From: UBA3537 sp964219345
Lineage (GTDB): Bacteria > Bacteroidota > Bacteroidia > Flavobacteriales > Flavobacteriaceae
NCBI GenBank assembly: GCA_964219345.1
Contig: CAXPPN010000040.1
Location: 1 to 37,031 of the forward strand
DNA: 37,031 nucleotides
Direction: 5' to 3'
Part shown: one piece after another, positions 8,147 to 15,914 of the stretch
Layout: each line of letters starts with the position of its first letter
How positions within the stretch are numbered: the first letter of the stretch is position 1
Notes under the pieces: model-generated
The model's database searches: none
What the model was told of the DNA's origin: nothing
What the model saw: the letters and a program-made list of their open reading frames with translations, nothing else
Position numbers and translations under genes: made by a program

Positions 8147-8797
8147 ATGCTCAGAGAAGTTGTTTCAAACGATTGGTATGTTGTGTTTTGCCTCGTAAGT
8201 TTAGTCATTGTTTTGGTGGCCAAAACCATTCATCCATTTCGATTCTTAGAGTTTTTAAGGCTATTTGGGAATACAAACTACTTGCGTATTTATCTCAAAG
8301 AACATTCTTTTTTCGATAATTTTGATGCTCTACTTTTTTTAAACTTTTGCCTCAATATTGTTGTTTTTGGATGGATCAGCTATCAGTACGTTTTTTTTGA
8401 ACCTGTCTCCATGAGTCTTTTGGTATTCTCTCAGTTGATTGCCTTTGTAGCATTAGGATTTTTACTTAAAATTGGTTTTGAATTATTCTTAGGCTATGTT
8501 TTAGATTTGAATAAAATATTTAACATTTTAACCTTTCAACAAATTAGCAGTTATAACTTCATTGGTTTGGTCCTTTTACCTCTAAATGCAATTATTGTTT
8601 TTGGCGTAAATTTCGATACCACTTTAATTACACTAACTGCCATTCTTATTCTCTTGATGCTTACAGCTGGTATGATAAAAACGATTCGATCAAATCTTAA
8701 CATACTTTTGAACAATTTCTTTTATTTTATTTTATATCTTTGCACTCTCGAAATTGGACCTTTTTTAGTTTTTTATAAGGTTTTAAATCGAGATTAA
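8147..8797 (+). CDS. DUF4271-type integral membrane protein
   Basis: 216 residues from the ATG at 8147. An in-frame TTG 6 nt upstream is a poorer choice because it lies inside the -7-like box. Five to seven hydrophobic segments are visible (for example about 12-32, 62-82, 88-112, 135-158 and 165-185), with little soluble sequence. The short N-terminus (MLREVVSNDWYVV), overall length and position between the GT2 and hemD fit the DUF4271 family of Bacteroidota. Function is unknown; location is the inner membrane. The conserved linkage to hemD suggests co-transcription (25-nt gap). Confidence 0.8.
   Translation: MLREVVSNDWYVVFCLVSLVIVLVAKTIHPFRFLEFLRLFGNTNYLRIYLKEHSFFDNFDALLFLNFCLNIVVFGWISYQYVFFEPVSMSLLVFSQLIAFVALGFLLKIGFELFLGYVLDLNKIFNILTFQQISSYNFIGLVLLPLNAIIVFGVNFDTTLITLTAILILLMLTAGMIKTIRSNLNILLNNFFYFILYLCTLEIGPFLVFYKVLNRD
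8735..8742 (+). promoter_or_regulatory. Possible internal -7 box before hemD (TATCTTTG)
   Basis: Exact TAnnTTTG match inside the DUF4271 3' end, about 80 nt before hemD. It may give hemD independent expression; no further support. Confidence 0.25.
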
Positions 8798-8822
8798 CCA
8801 ATCATATAAGATTAATCAATTT

Positions 8823-9569
8823 ATGAAAGTAAAAACTATATTAGTCTCACAACCAGAGCCAAAAGCTGAAAACTCTCCATACTTTGATCTTCAACAAGAG
8901 CAAAAAGTAAAAATTGATTTTCGCCCTTTTATTCACGTAGAAGATGTAACTACCAAAGAAATTCGCCTTCAGAAAGTTGACTTTTCTAAAATTACAGCCA
9001 TCATTTTAACAAGTAGAAATGCTGTGGATCATTTTTTTAAAGTTGCTGAAAAAATGCGTTTTAAAGTGCCAGACACTATGAAATACTTTTGTCAATCTGA
9101 GGCCGTTGCCTATTACCTTCAAAAATATGTGGTGTATCGCAAACGTAAAATATATGTGGGTAAAAGAACATTTCCTGAACTGATTCCGGTTATAAGTAAA
9201 TATAAAGATGAAACTTTTCTACTACCTTCATCAGATAAGCTAAAACCCTCTGTTCCAAAAGCTCTTGACGAATTGGGTTTAAATTGGAAACAAGCAGTAT
9301 TTTATAAAACAGTTATTAGTGATTTATCTGATTTGGCGGATGTATATTATGATATTTTAGTGTTCTTTAGTCCTTCAGGAATTGAGTCATTGTTCCATAA
9401 TTTCCCAGATTTTAAACAAAACAACACACGAATTGCTGTTTTTGGTAATACCACCATTAAAGCCGTTGAAAGCAAAGGTCTAAGAGTTGATATTTCAGCT
9501 CCAACAAAAGAAACACCATCTATGAGTATGGCCCTTCAGCAATACATCAAGAAAATGAATAAAAAATAA
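8823..9569 (+). CDS. hemD: Uroporphyrinogen-III synthase
   Basis: 248 residues, cytoplasmic. It cyclises and inverts ring D of hydroxymethylbilane to give uroporphyrinogen III in haem synthesis. HemD proteins have low sequence conservation. The supporting features are the two-domain alternation: an N-terminal strand VKTILVSQPEP, then ITAIILTSRNAVDHFF (about residues 59-74), and in the second half DILVFFSPSGIESLF (about 178-192) and RIAVFGNTTIKAVESKG. The position after the DUF4271 gene matches the common flavobacterial order. A strong terminator follows 21 nt after the stop. Confidence 0.87.
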   Translation: MKVKTILVSQPEPKAENSPYFDLQQEQKVKIDFRPFIHVEDVTTKEIRLQKVDFSKITAIILTSRNAVDHFFKVAEKMRFKVPDTMKYFCQSEAVAYYLQKYVVYRKRKIYVGKRTFPELIPVISKYKDETFLLPSSDKLKPSVPKALDELGLNWKQAVFYKTVISDLSDLADVYYDILVFFSPSGIESLFHNFPDFKQNNTRIAVFGNTTIKAVESKGLRVDISAPTKETPSMSMALQQYIKKMNKK

Positions 9570-9590
9570 TTATTTATAATCATATATTTA

Positions 9591-9622
9591 AACGCTCATC
9601 CAATAAGATGAGCGTTTTTTTT
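9591..9622 (+). terminator. Rho-independent terminator after hemD
   Basis: Stem AACGCTCATC / GATGAGCGTT with a 6-nt loop (CAATAA) and a run of T residues. Confidence 0.9.
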
Positions 9623-9662
9623 GCTTTGATTTTTGTACCTTTAGGCTATAACTTTAAAAAAA

Positions 9663-10517
9663 ATGAAGAAAGCAATTTATCTTTTTATTGTATTTGTTTT
9701 TATTCTGAGCTGTAGTGATGAAGCTTATGATTCTAACGCTGATAATTCAAACAATACAACTTCTGATTTTTCTCCAAATGGTGATAATGATTACTGGATT
9801 TATGATGTTTTAAGCAGTAGTTCAGATGTTCCTGAAATGAATTTTTCAGCCACCGATTCTATTTATATAAGTTCAATTGATGAAAATTCCTTCACATTAA
9901 ATGCAAATAATAATGGAGTAACCAATGGCAGCATGAATATATTACTTACCAACGGAACAATCAGCAAAACACCAACGACTTTGGTTTTTGATGGTACTAT
10001 TGATGTTCCTCAAAACCTATTGGATTTAGGATTCACTCAAGACCTTTCGATCGAAAATATGACGCTCCTAAATTTAGAGGCATCAAATAATGAGGAAATG
10101 TTTGTTCAAGAAAGTAATTTTTCTGAAACCATCGATATTATGGGTACAGATGTGCCAGTAGAAATCAGCAGTAGAATTTCTACAAAAAAAATAAACTTTT
10201 ACACTAATGAAACTATTAATGACACAAACTATAACGATGTTTTTGAAGCAGAATTTACATTAAATATTGGTATAATTGGTACGTTTAGTGTAGAAGGATT
10301 TACACAAACAATTCCTATTTTGGAAACTCAAGATGTCATGAAAGTCACTTATTTTTATGCGAATAACATTGGTCTTGTCCGAGCAGAAACTATTCAAGGT
10401 ATTAGTCTTTCATCTCAGCTTATTGGTTTACTTAATTTTTTAGACATTCCATTAGACTTTCCTGCTAATGTATCTATTGAAAGTATTGAAGAATTGAGTG
10501 ATTATTCTACTGAGTAA
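9663..10517 (+). CDS. Lipoprotein of unknown function
   Basis: 284 residues. Signal peptide with lipobox FILSC (Cys17) followed by SDEAYDSN, the acidic tail typical of flavobacterial surface-exposed lipoproteins. The remainder is beta-rich, with a DYWIYDV segment after the linker and regularly alternating hydrophobic strands (for example NFYTNETINDTNYNDVFEAE). No catalytic motif was recognised. It may be related to outer-membrane beta-sheet lipoproteins common in this family. It lies alone between a terminator and a convergent antiporter gene, with only 5 nt separating the stops. A weak -7-like TACCTTTA lies at 9636-9643. Confidence 0.75.
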   Translation: MKKAIYLFIVFVFILSCSDEAYDSNADNSNNTTSDFSPNGDNDYWIYDVLSSSSDVPEMNFSATDSIYISSIDENSFTLNANNNGVTNGSMNILLTNGTISKTPTTLVFDGTIDVPQNLLDLGFTQDLSIENMTLLNLEASNNEEMFVQESNFSETIDIMGTDVPVEISSRISTKKINFYTNETINDTNYNDVFEAEFTLNIGIIGTFSVEGFTQTIPILETQDVMKVTYFYANNIGLVRAETIQGISLSSQLIGLLNFLDIPLDFPANVSIESIEELSDYSTE

Positions 10518-10522
10518 AGGTT

Positions 10523-11467
10523 TTAAAGAAATAGCAAAATTAAAAACACAGAATAAAGCAAGACTAAGAAAAACCCTTCTTTAAATTGTAATTTGTGGCG
10601 TTTAGGGATGAGAACCAAAGGCATAATTATTGCCGCAAAAACGAGCATCCACAACACATCTCTTGATAAAATTTGAACATCTTCAACAGGAATTGTTTTT
10701 ACAATTGAGGTTAGTCCCAATACCGATCCAATATTGAAAATATTTGAGCCAATCAAATTTCCTAGTGAGATTGCTTTTTCTTTTTTAATGACTGCAATTA
10801 TGGATGCTGCAAGTTCTGGAATACTTGTGCCAACAGCAACCAAAGAAACAGAAATAACAGCTTCGCTAACCCCCATTTTTTGAGCTACAACAACAGCGCC
10901 ATTAACAAGCCAATCGGCGCCAAAATATAAGGCTACTCCTCCTATAGTAAGCCAAATCAATATTTTAAAATATGAAACTTTGGAAAGCGCATCAATTGTA
11001 GCATCGGAATCTTCAGATTTTGAAGTACCAGATGTTTTTAAAAGTAAAAAAATGAATACCAACAATGCTAAAAACAAAATCCAACCCTCAGATGAGGACA
11101 ACTGCTGGTCATTTTGAAGAAAATAATAGATGAGTAATGAAAAAACAACAAGTGCTGGCCAGTTGAATTTATAAAACGACTTATCTACCTCAATTGTAGT
11201 ACATATCGCAGTGATTCCTAGAACAAGTCCAATATTAGCAATATTTGAGCCAATCACATTATTTATAGCAATTGCAGGGGCGCCTTGCAGTGCTGCATTC
11301 AAACTTACTAATAATTCTGGGACCGATGTTGCAAAGGACACAACAGTAAGACCAATTACCATTTTGGAAATATTGAGCTTAAAGGAAAGACCAACCGAAG
11401 CACGTACCAAATATTCACCTCCAATAACAAGAAGCACGAATCCTAAAAGCATCAAAACAATATCCAT
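10523..11467 (-). CDS. CaCA-family Na+/Ca2+ exchanger (YrbG-like)
   Basis: 314 residues, inner-membrane protein with about ten hydrophobic helices. It carries both inverted alpha-repeats that form the ion-binding core: ATSVPELLVS...NNVIGSNIANIG near residues 47-80 and GTSIPELAAS...GNLIGSNIFNIG near 207-245. These hold the acidic residues (PE) that bind Ca2+ and the GSN signature. A charged linker (GTSKSEDSDATID, about residues 146-158) separates the two halves. The family exchanges Na+ (or H+) for Ca2+. A minus-strand TATATTTG box (11482-11489) lies 14 nt upstream. It diverges from the small ORF at 11544. Confidence 0.92.
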   Translation of the reverse strand: MDIVLMLLGFVLLVIGGEYLVRASVGLSFKLNISKMVIGLTVVSFATSVPELLVSLNAALQGAPAIAINNVIGSNIANIGLVLGITAICTTIEVDKSFYKFNWPALVVFSLLIYYFLQNDQQLSSSEGWILFLALLVFIFLLLKTSGTSKSEDSDATIDALSKVSYFKILIWLTIGGVALYFGADWLVNGAVVVAQKMGVSEAVISVSLVAVGTSIPELAASIIAVIKKEKAISLGNLIGSNIFNIGSVLGLTSIVKTIPVEDVQILSRDVLWMLVFAAIIMPLVLIPKRHKLQFKEGFFLVLLYSVFLILLFL

Positions 11468-11481
11468 ACAAGTATTTTAGA

Positions 11482-11489
11482 CAAATATA
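11482..11489 (-). promoter_or_regulatory. Probable -7 box of the exchanger gene (TATATTTG)
   Basis: Exact TAnnTTTG match on the minus strand, 14 nt upstream of the ATG at 11467. Confidence 0.42.
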
Positions 11490-11531
11490 AGTTATGACAC
11501 TAAATTAGCTTGATTTATCACAAAGAAATTC

Positions 11532-11539
11532 TATTTTTG
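11532..11539 (+). promoter_or_regulatory. Probable -7 box (TATTTTTG) abutting a small ORF
   Basis: Exact TAnnTTTG match with only 4 nt between it and the ATG at 11544. It supports the reality of the small gene and suggests a leaderless transcript. Confidence 0.4.
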
Positions 11540-11543
11540 AAAT

Positions 11544-11693
11544 ATGAAATTAGTTTTTAAAACTTTAGCTCTTCTCAATAAACTTTTTTTACCCAGTTTA
11601 ACTAAACGTAGGGTAGACTTAAGCAAGGCCACAAAATTTCAAATGGCATTGTTAGGTTGGCGTACTTTTATAACTATGCGATCACTAGATTAG
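11544..11693 (+). CDS. Small conserved-type flavobacterial protein, 49 residues
   Basis: ATG at 11544 to TAG at 11691-11693. The protein starts MKLVFKTLALLNKLFLPSL and continues with DLSKATKFQMALLGWRTFI. From memory this pattern (N-terminal basic amphipathic helix, LLPS, then DLxKAxKxQMAxxGxR) recurs in very short flavobacterial proteins, some of which carry a doubtful SsrA-binding-protein label in databases. It is far too short to be SmpB. A -7-like box sits 4 nt upstream. The rest of the interval between the exchanger and the amylase gene (11468-11747) shows nothing else. Function unknown. Confidence 0.65.
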   Translation: MKLVFKTLALLNKLFLPSLTKRRVDLSKATKFQMALLGWRTFITMRSLD

Positions 11694-11747
11694 AACAGAA
11701 ATTCTTACAGAAATAAATACTCCAAGTCGGTAGAATTATTTTATTGA

Positions 11748-14618
11748 TTAATACTTAATAAGTTTGCGAGTCATTTTACCTCTTTCTGTAACAACAGAAA
11801 TAAGGTAAACACCAGGTTCTAGACTAGATATATTGTAACGATATCCGGTACTCAATTTCCCTTTGTGAGTTTGAATTAATTTCCCTAACATATCATATAT
11901 ATTAATTTGTGTTGAACGTTGATTAATTTTAAAATATGTGTTTGCAGGATTTGGATAGATTTGAATAATCTTCTCCTCTGATAATTCCGTTGTATCTAAG
12001 GTCTCTGCTGGGCGATTTCCATAAATTCTAAATCCTCCGGCAGGAATACTAATAGGTGCAGTGGTACTTGTCACATTGATTGAGGTATTTCCAGACGGGT
12101 CCATTAAATCATACCATGTCCCTGCATAGGGAAAGTTTGGAGTGATGTTTTGGGTGATTAACTCAAAATTTGAAAGAATAACAACGTTTTTTAAACTTGT
12201 TGAAGGCAAGTTGTCATCCCAAATATATATTTTTGGGGTTAATGTCCCTGAATTTATGTCGTAATCCCCCTCAAAAACAGCTTCATTGATTTTAAGTTCA
12301 TTGAGGCGTGCCCAGGTGTTGTAAATATCAGCCCGAACCGCATTCCCTAACCAGTTATCAACCCATTGAGGCTGAGGCTTTGTATCCAATTTACAATCTC
12401 CCGGAGTTGCATCGTTAGGTGTATTTACACCACCACCTGTGCATGTGTAAATTGAGTTTTCCATACCTAACTCGCCAAAATGCCAAATCATTTTTGGTCC
12501 AGGAATGGTCAGCGTAACTGCACCAAGTGAAGACATACGAGGAAGAGCTGTATTGAGGTCTTTAACATCATAACCACCGCTTGATGCTCCGTATAATAAA
12601 TTTCTATACATGATTCGCTCTTCATCATGACTCTCTGCGTAACCAATAAGACGTTTTCCTATGAAATTTTGACTGTTATGCCCCATGCCATTAAAATTTG
12701 AATCATTAGCATAGCCCATAGTTAATTGGTTGTAAGGATTGGTCATTTTTCCCCAAAGCATTATGCCTTTTCCTTCATTTATTCTGTAGTCGGCCCATTC
12801 TTTTTGTTCTTGTTGGCCTCCTAAATGTTCAAAAATCACATAGTGATCAGGATCTATACTCCAAGAATAATCCGCATACTCTTTGAGTACAGCTACACGA
12901 TCGGAGCGATAACCGTTAGTACAACTATCGTCTCCAGCTGTACACTGTTGAGTAAACCCTTTGGTAAGGTCCCAACGAAAACCATCAATTTTGAATTCTT
13001 CAATCCAGTGCTTTATTACACGTTTGGTATAGTTTTTTGTAAGATTGCTGCTATGGTCAAAATCTGATCCAACACTATAGCTGTGTGTTGCTACCGTATT
13101 AAAATATGGATTTTCTGAACTTGGTTCACCCCAACCATTTTCGTCTGGGTCATCCATCCACATTCTCACAAGTGGGTTTCGCCCAAAAGCGTGATTGAGA
13201 GCCAAATCTAATATCACAGCAATACCATTTTGATGACAAATATCAACGAGTTCTTTGAACTTAGATTCTGTACCATAGAATTTATCTAAAGCCATATGAA
13301 ATGATGTGTTGTACCCCCAACTTTCATTGCCTTCATATTCCATAATAGGCATCAATTCTATGGCATTTATATTTAAATTCTTAAAATAATCTATTTTATC
13401 AATAACGTCTTGAAAATTACGGTCAGCATCAAAATCTCTAATTAAAAGTTCATAGATAATTAAATCTTCTTTTGATGGCTTTTGAAAGTCAGTAACTTGC
13501 CAATTATATGGTGGTTTTGCCGTTTGAAGTACCGTGACTTCTCTATCTTGTCCTGACGGGTAAGTGGGTAAATTTGGATAAGTAGCTGAAGGAATGTAGG
13601 GATCATCGTAAGGTGATAATACAAGTGTAGAATAGGGGTCTGCTGTTTTAACTAACTTTGGTGATCCAGAGATTGTTGATTGGTCAAAAACCCAATATTG
13701 ATAGGATTCAATTTGTCCAAGTATTAGCCCACTTAGTTCCAACCAATATAAATCTGAGTTGGGATCTTTTTTCATTGCATATTGAGCTGTTGGAGTCCAA
13801 TTATTAAAACTTCCAACCACATATACAAAATCCTTAAATGGTGCTTCGACCACCAAAGTAGCTTTTGAGGTATCAGTCGTGTTATAATTGATGCCTTGCT
13901 CCAGACCACTTGGTATGGCTTGACTAATTGTGGCGTTAACAAAGATGTTAAAGTTCTTTGTAATACTACTACTGCCTTGAGTCACGACAAGCTGACAAGC
14001 TTTATTTTCGGTTATGTTGGTTACAAAAGAACTTTGATAGAATGTTGTATTTGATGCAGTATGATAACTAACTCCATCTATAAAAAGCTCATAATTTGCA
14101 ATACCATTATTGTTCTGAGCTAAAATCTGTGTTTGACTTCCAGAATTAACAAGAATAACATCACTTGAGTCTGGGTTGATTAATGTGACTTGGAAGGCCC
14201 CAACATTAAAAAAGAAATCTGAACAGCCGTTATCTTTAAGTTCTTGAGATCCATCTTCTGAACGAAAAACCATCCCCATTTTTGTTATTGTACTAGCCTC
14301 AGCTTCAGTTAAACCGTAGTAGGATTGAGGAATAAAAGTAATACTCCAAGTTCCATCGCCGTTATCGGACATCTCACCAACACCATCATCTTGTCCCCAA
14401 TTTCCAACGACTGATGTACCCCAAGCGTCACTGTCGGTACCAACACCTGAATGTAAATATACTTTGTTGGGGTTATTCATACCATTACAGTTGGTGGCAG
14501 TGCTGTTAACATCTACAGTTATGGTAATTTGTTGATTTATTTCAATTGTGCTTGGTGATGTGCTAACCTGAGCCAAACCCATGAGTGGTAATAAGTAGAA
14601 TAAGAGTATTTTTTTCAT
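11748..14618 (-). CDS. T9SS-secreted GH13 alpha-amylase-family enzyme with N-terminal binding modules
   Basis: 956 residues. Signal peptide (1-16), then a beta-rich module at about 17-140 (NKVYLHSGVGTDSDAWG...), an Ig-like stretch at about 143-228, and a CBM48-like domain at about 250-330 (FVYVVGSFNNWTP). The GH13 barrel spans about 385-720. Catalytic residues visible: nucleophile Asp550 (DGFRWD), acid/base Glu597 (VIFEH) and transition-state Asp665, which sits in ESHDEE rather than the usual NHD. The T9SS sorting domain is about 885-956 (IYPNPANTYF... KLIKY). The expected role is hydrolysis of alpha-1,4 (possibly alpha-1,6) glucan outside the cell or on its surface. It lies downstream of susE but is separated from it by a terminator-like hairpin. 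No -7 box was recognised in the 89-nt gap, so read-through from the sus operon is likely. Confidence 0.93.
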   Translation of the reverse strand: MKKILLFYLLPLMGLAQVSTSPSTIEINQQITITVDVNSTATNCNGMNNPNKVYLHSGVGTDSDAWGTSVVGNWGQDDGVGEMSDNGDGTWSITFIPQSYYGLTEAEASTITKMGMVFRSEDGSQELKDNGCSDFFFNVGAFQVTLINPDSSDVILVNSGSQTQILAQNNNGIANYELFIDGVSYHTASNTTFYQSSFVTNITENKACQLVVTQGSSSITKNFNIFVNATISQAIPSGLEQGINYNTTDTSKATLVVEAPFKDFVYVVGSFNNWTPTAQYAMKKDPNSDLYWLELSGLILGQIESYQYWVFDQSTISGSPKLVKTADPYSTLVLSPYDDPYIPSATYPNLPTYPSGQDREVTVLQTAKPPYNWQVTDFQKPSKEDLIIYELLIRDFDADRNFQDVIDKIDYFKNLNINAIELMPIMEYEGNESWGYNTSFHMALDKFYGTESKFKELVDICHQNGIAVILDLALNHAFGRNPLVRMWMDDPDENGWGEPSSENPYFNTVATHSYSVGSDFDHSSNLTKNYTKRVIKHWIEEFKIDGFRWDLTKGFTQQCTAGDDSCTNGYRSDRVAVLKEYADYSWSIDPDHYVIFEHLGGQQEQKEWADYRINEGKGIMLWGKMTNPYNQLTMGYANDSNFNGMGHNSQNFIGKRLIGYAESHDEERIMYRNLLYGASSGGYDVKDLNTALPRMSSLGAVTLTIPGPKMIWHFGELGMENSIYTCTGGGVNTPNDATPGDCKLDTKPQPQWVDNWLGNAVRADIYNTWARLNELKINEAVFEGDYDINSGTLTPKIYIWDDNLPSTSLKNVVILSNFELITQNITPNFPYAGTWYDLMDPSGNTSINVTSTTAPISIPAGGFRIYGNRPAETLDTTELSEEKIIQIYPNPANTYFKINQRSTQINIYDMLGKLIQTHKGKLSTGYRYNISSLEPGVYLISVVTERGKMTRKLIKY

Positions 14619-14648
14619 ATTATAAATTTATAATAAAATTCAATAATT

Positions 14649-14686
14649 AAAAAAAAGGAGCAGATATTTATCAACTCCTTTTTTTT
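14649..14686 (-). terminator. Terminator-like hairpin between susE and the GH13 gene
   Basis: On the transcribed strand the arms A8-GGAG and CTCC-T8 form a 12-bp stem with a 14-nt loop followed by U residues. It begins 21 nt after the susE stop. It may end most susCDE transcripts or reduce expression of the amylase gene. Confidence 0.75.
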
Positions 14687-14707
14687 GATTCTAACAACGC
14701 AATTAAT

Positions 14708-15398
14708 CTAGTTTAGTGTAATTGTTTTAGTGTTGGTGTCTAATGTTAGATTATACACTCCAGAGGTGCCAATGAAGGCAAAATTATTATCGCCGTCTTG
14801 AGCGTCTTCAAAATTACTATCTATAGTATAGCCTTCAGCTACATACCATGGATAGTTTCTTCCTGAAGCCCAGTCTCCTTCAGATGTAAAAAATCTAAAG
14901 TTATTATCGGCTCCACCATTATTTTGTAGGTTTACAGGCCCGTAGTAAACACCATCGCCGGCGCAGAATAACTCAACAGGTGTAGCCCATCCCCAACCGG
15001 CATCTGGAACTCCTGCACCTACTAGGTATAGAATTTCAAATTCGCAAGTTCCAATAGATTGTGGTTCACTTAAAGTTATTGTTTTAGCAACTGTATTGAT
15101 CTCAATGTGATAAAACCCTGATGTTCCAACAAATGCAAAGTTATTATCGCCATCTTGTGCATCTTCAAAATTACTATCGATGGTATAACCTTCCCCATCG
15201 TAGTGAGGATAGTTTAAACCTGATGCCCAATCTCCCTCAGAAGTAAACATTCTAAAGTTGTTATCAGCTCCACCATTGTTTTGAAAATTAACATTTCCAG
15301 AATAGGTGTTATCACCATTACAACCTAGTCTAACTGGAGAAGTCCATCCCCAACCAGCATCTGGAACACCAGCGCCGACAAGCCATATTTGGTCCAAA
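14708..15398 (-). repeat. Tandem coding repeat in susE (two copies, 357-nt period)
   Basis: The two starch-binding domains are encoded by DNA repeats of about 340 nt: roughly 14708-15044 and 15068-15398. Long stretches such as the part encoding FEDAQDGDNNFAF are nearly identical at DNA level. Confidence 0.8.
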
Positions 15399-15901
15399 TC
15401 ACATACTGGACCGCCTCCTGAGGCCTCAGGTAACATTAGAGTCAACATGGCCACATTACTCATAGTTTCTACATCAGCGTTTGTTCCAACAGTTGCTCTT
15501 ACTCTAAAAGCAATATCTCCATTGTCAGGTGCAGGTGTGGCTGGATCGTTATCTAATCCGGCCTGAGCAGCATATCCCAACATATCTCCTATGCTAACGT
15601 CGTAATAATTATTTGAGGTTGTTCCCACAATTTCCATATCAGAAAAATCACCAACAATAGATTTTTGAAGTTCATAATTTACATTAGTTTGAACGTCAAA
15701 ATCAGCATCGTTCCAGGTGAATCTCTCTCCGAGATTTCCAGATGTTGCTGGGGTTAATACATACGTATCGAGGAAAGTATTACTAAACATAAAATCCCCA
15801 GATGGTGAAGCTACGTATGTAATATCAGCATCGTCATCGAGACATGAGTTAAAACTTATGGCTCCAACGATTAATAAGACTAATAATTTTAATTTATTCA
15901 T
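14708..15901 (-). CDS. susE: SusE/SusF-type starch-binding outer-membrane lipoprotein
   Basis: 397 residues from the ATG at 15901. A longer frame from 15931 would overlap susD and spoil the signal peptide. Lipobox SFNSC follows MNKLKLLVLLIVGA. An N-terminal SusE-type Ig-like domain (FTWNDADFDVQTNVNYEL..., about 50-160) leads into two tandem starch-binding domains (about 168-278 and 286-397) with a 119-residue period. Each contains LVGAGVPDAGWGW, NNGGADNNFR(M/F)FTSEGDWASG and GYTIDSNFEDAQDGDNNFAF. Trp residues in these blocks are likely sugar contacts. It should sit on the outer surface beside SusC/SusD and hold alpha-glucan. The two repeats are very alike also in DNA, suggesting recent internal duplication. 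Confidence 0.9.
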   Translation of the reverse strand: MNKLKLLVLLIVGAISFNSCLDDDADITYVASPSGDFMFSNTFLDTYVLTPATSGNLGERFTWNDADFDVQTNVNYELQKSIVGDFSDMEIVGTTSNNYYDVSIGDMLGYAAQAGLDNDPATPAPDNGDIAFRVRATVGTNADVETMSNVAMLTLMLPEASGGGPVCDLDQIWLVGAGVPDAGWGWTSPVRLGCNGDNTYSGNVNFQNNGGADNNFRMFTSEGDWASGLNYPHYDGEGYTIDSNFEDAQDGDNNFAFVGTSGFYHIEINTVAKTITLSEPQSIGTCEFEILYLVGAGVPDAGWGWATPVELFCAGDGVYYGPVNLQNNGGADNNFRFFTSEGDWASGRNYPWYVAEGYTIDSNFEDAQDGDNNFAFIGTSGVYNLTLDTNTKTITLN

Positions 15902-15914
15902 GATTTTAAATATT

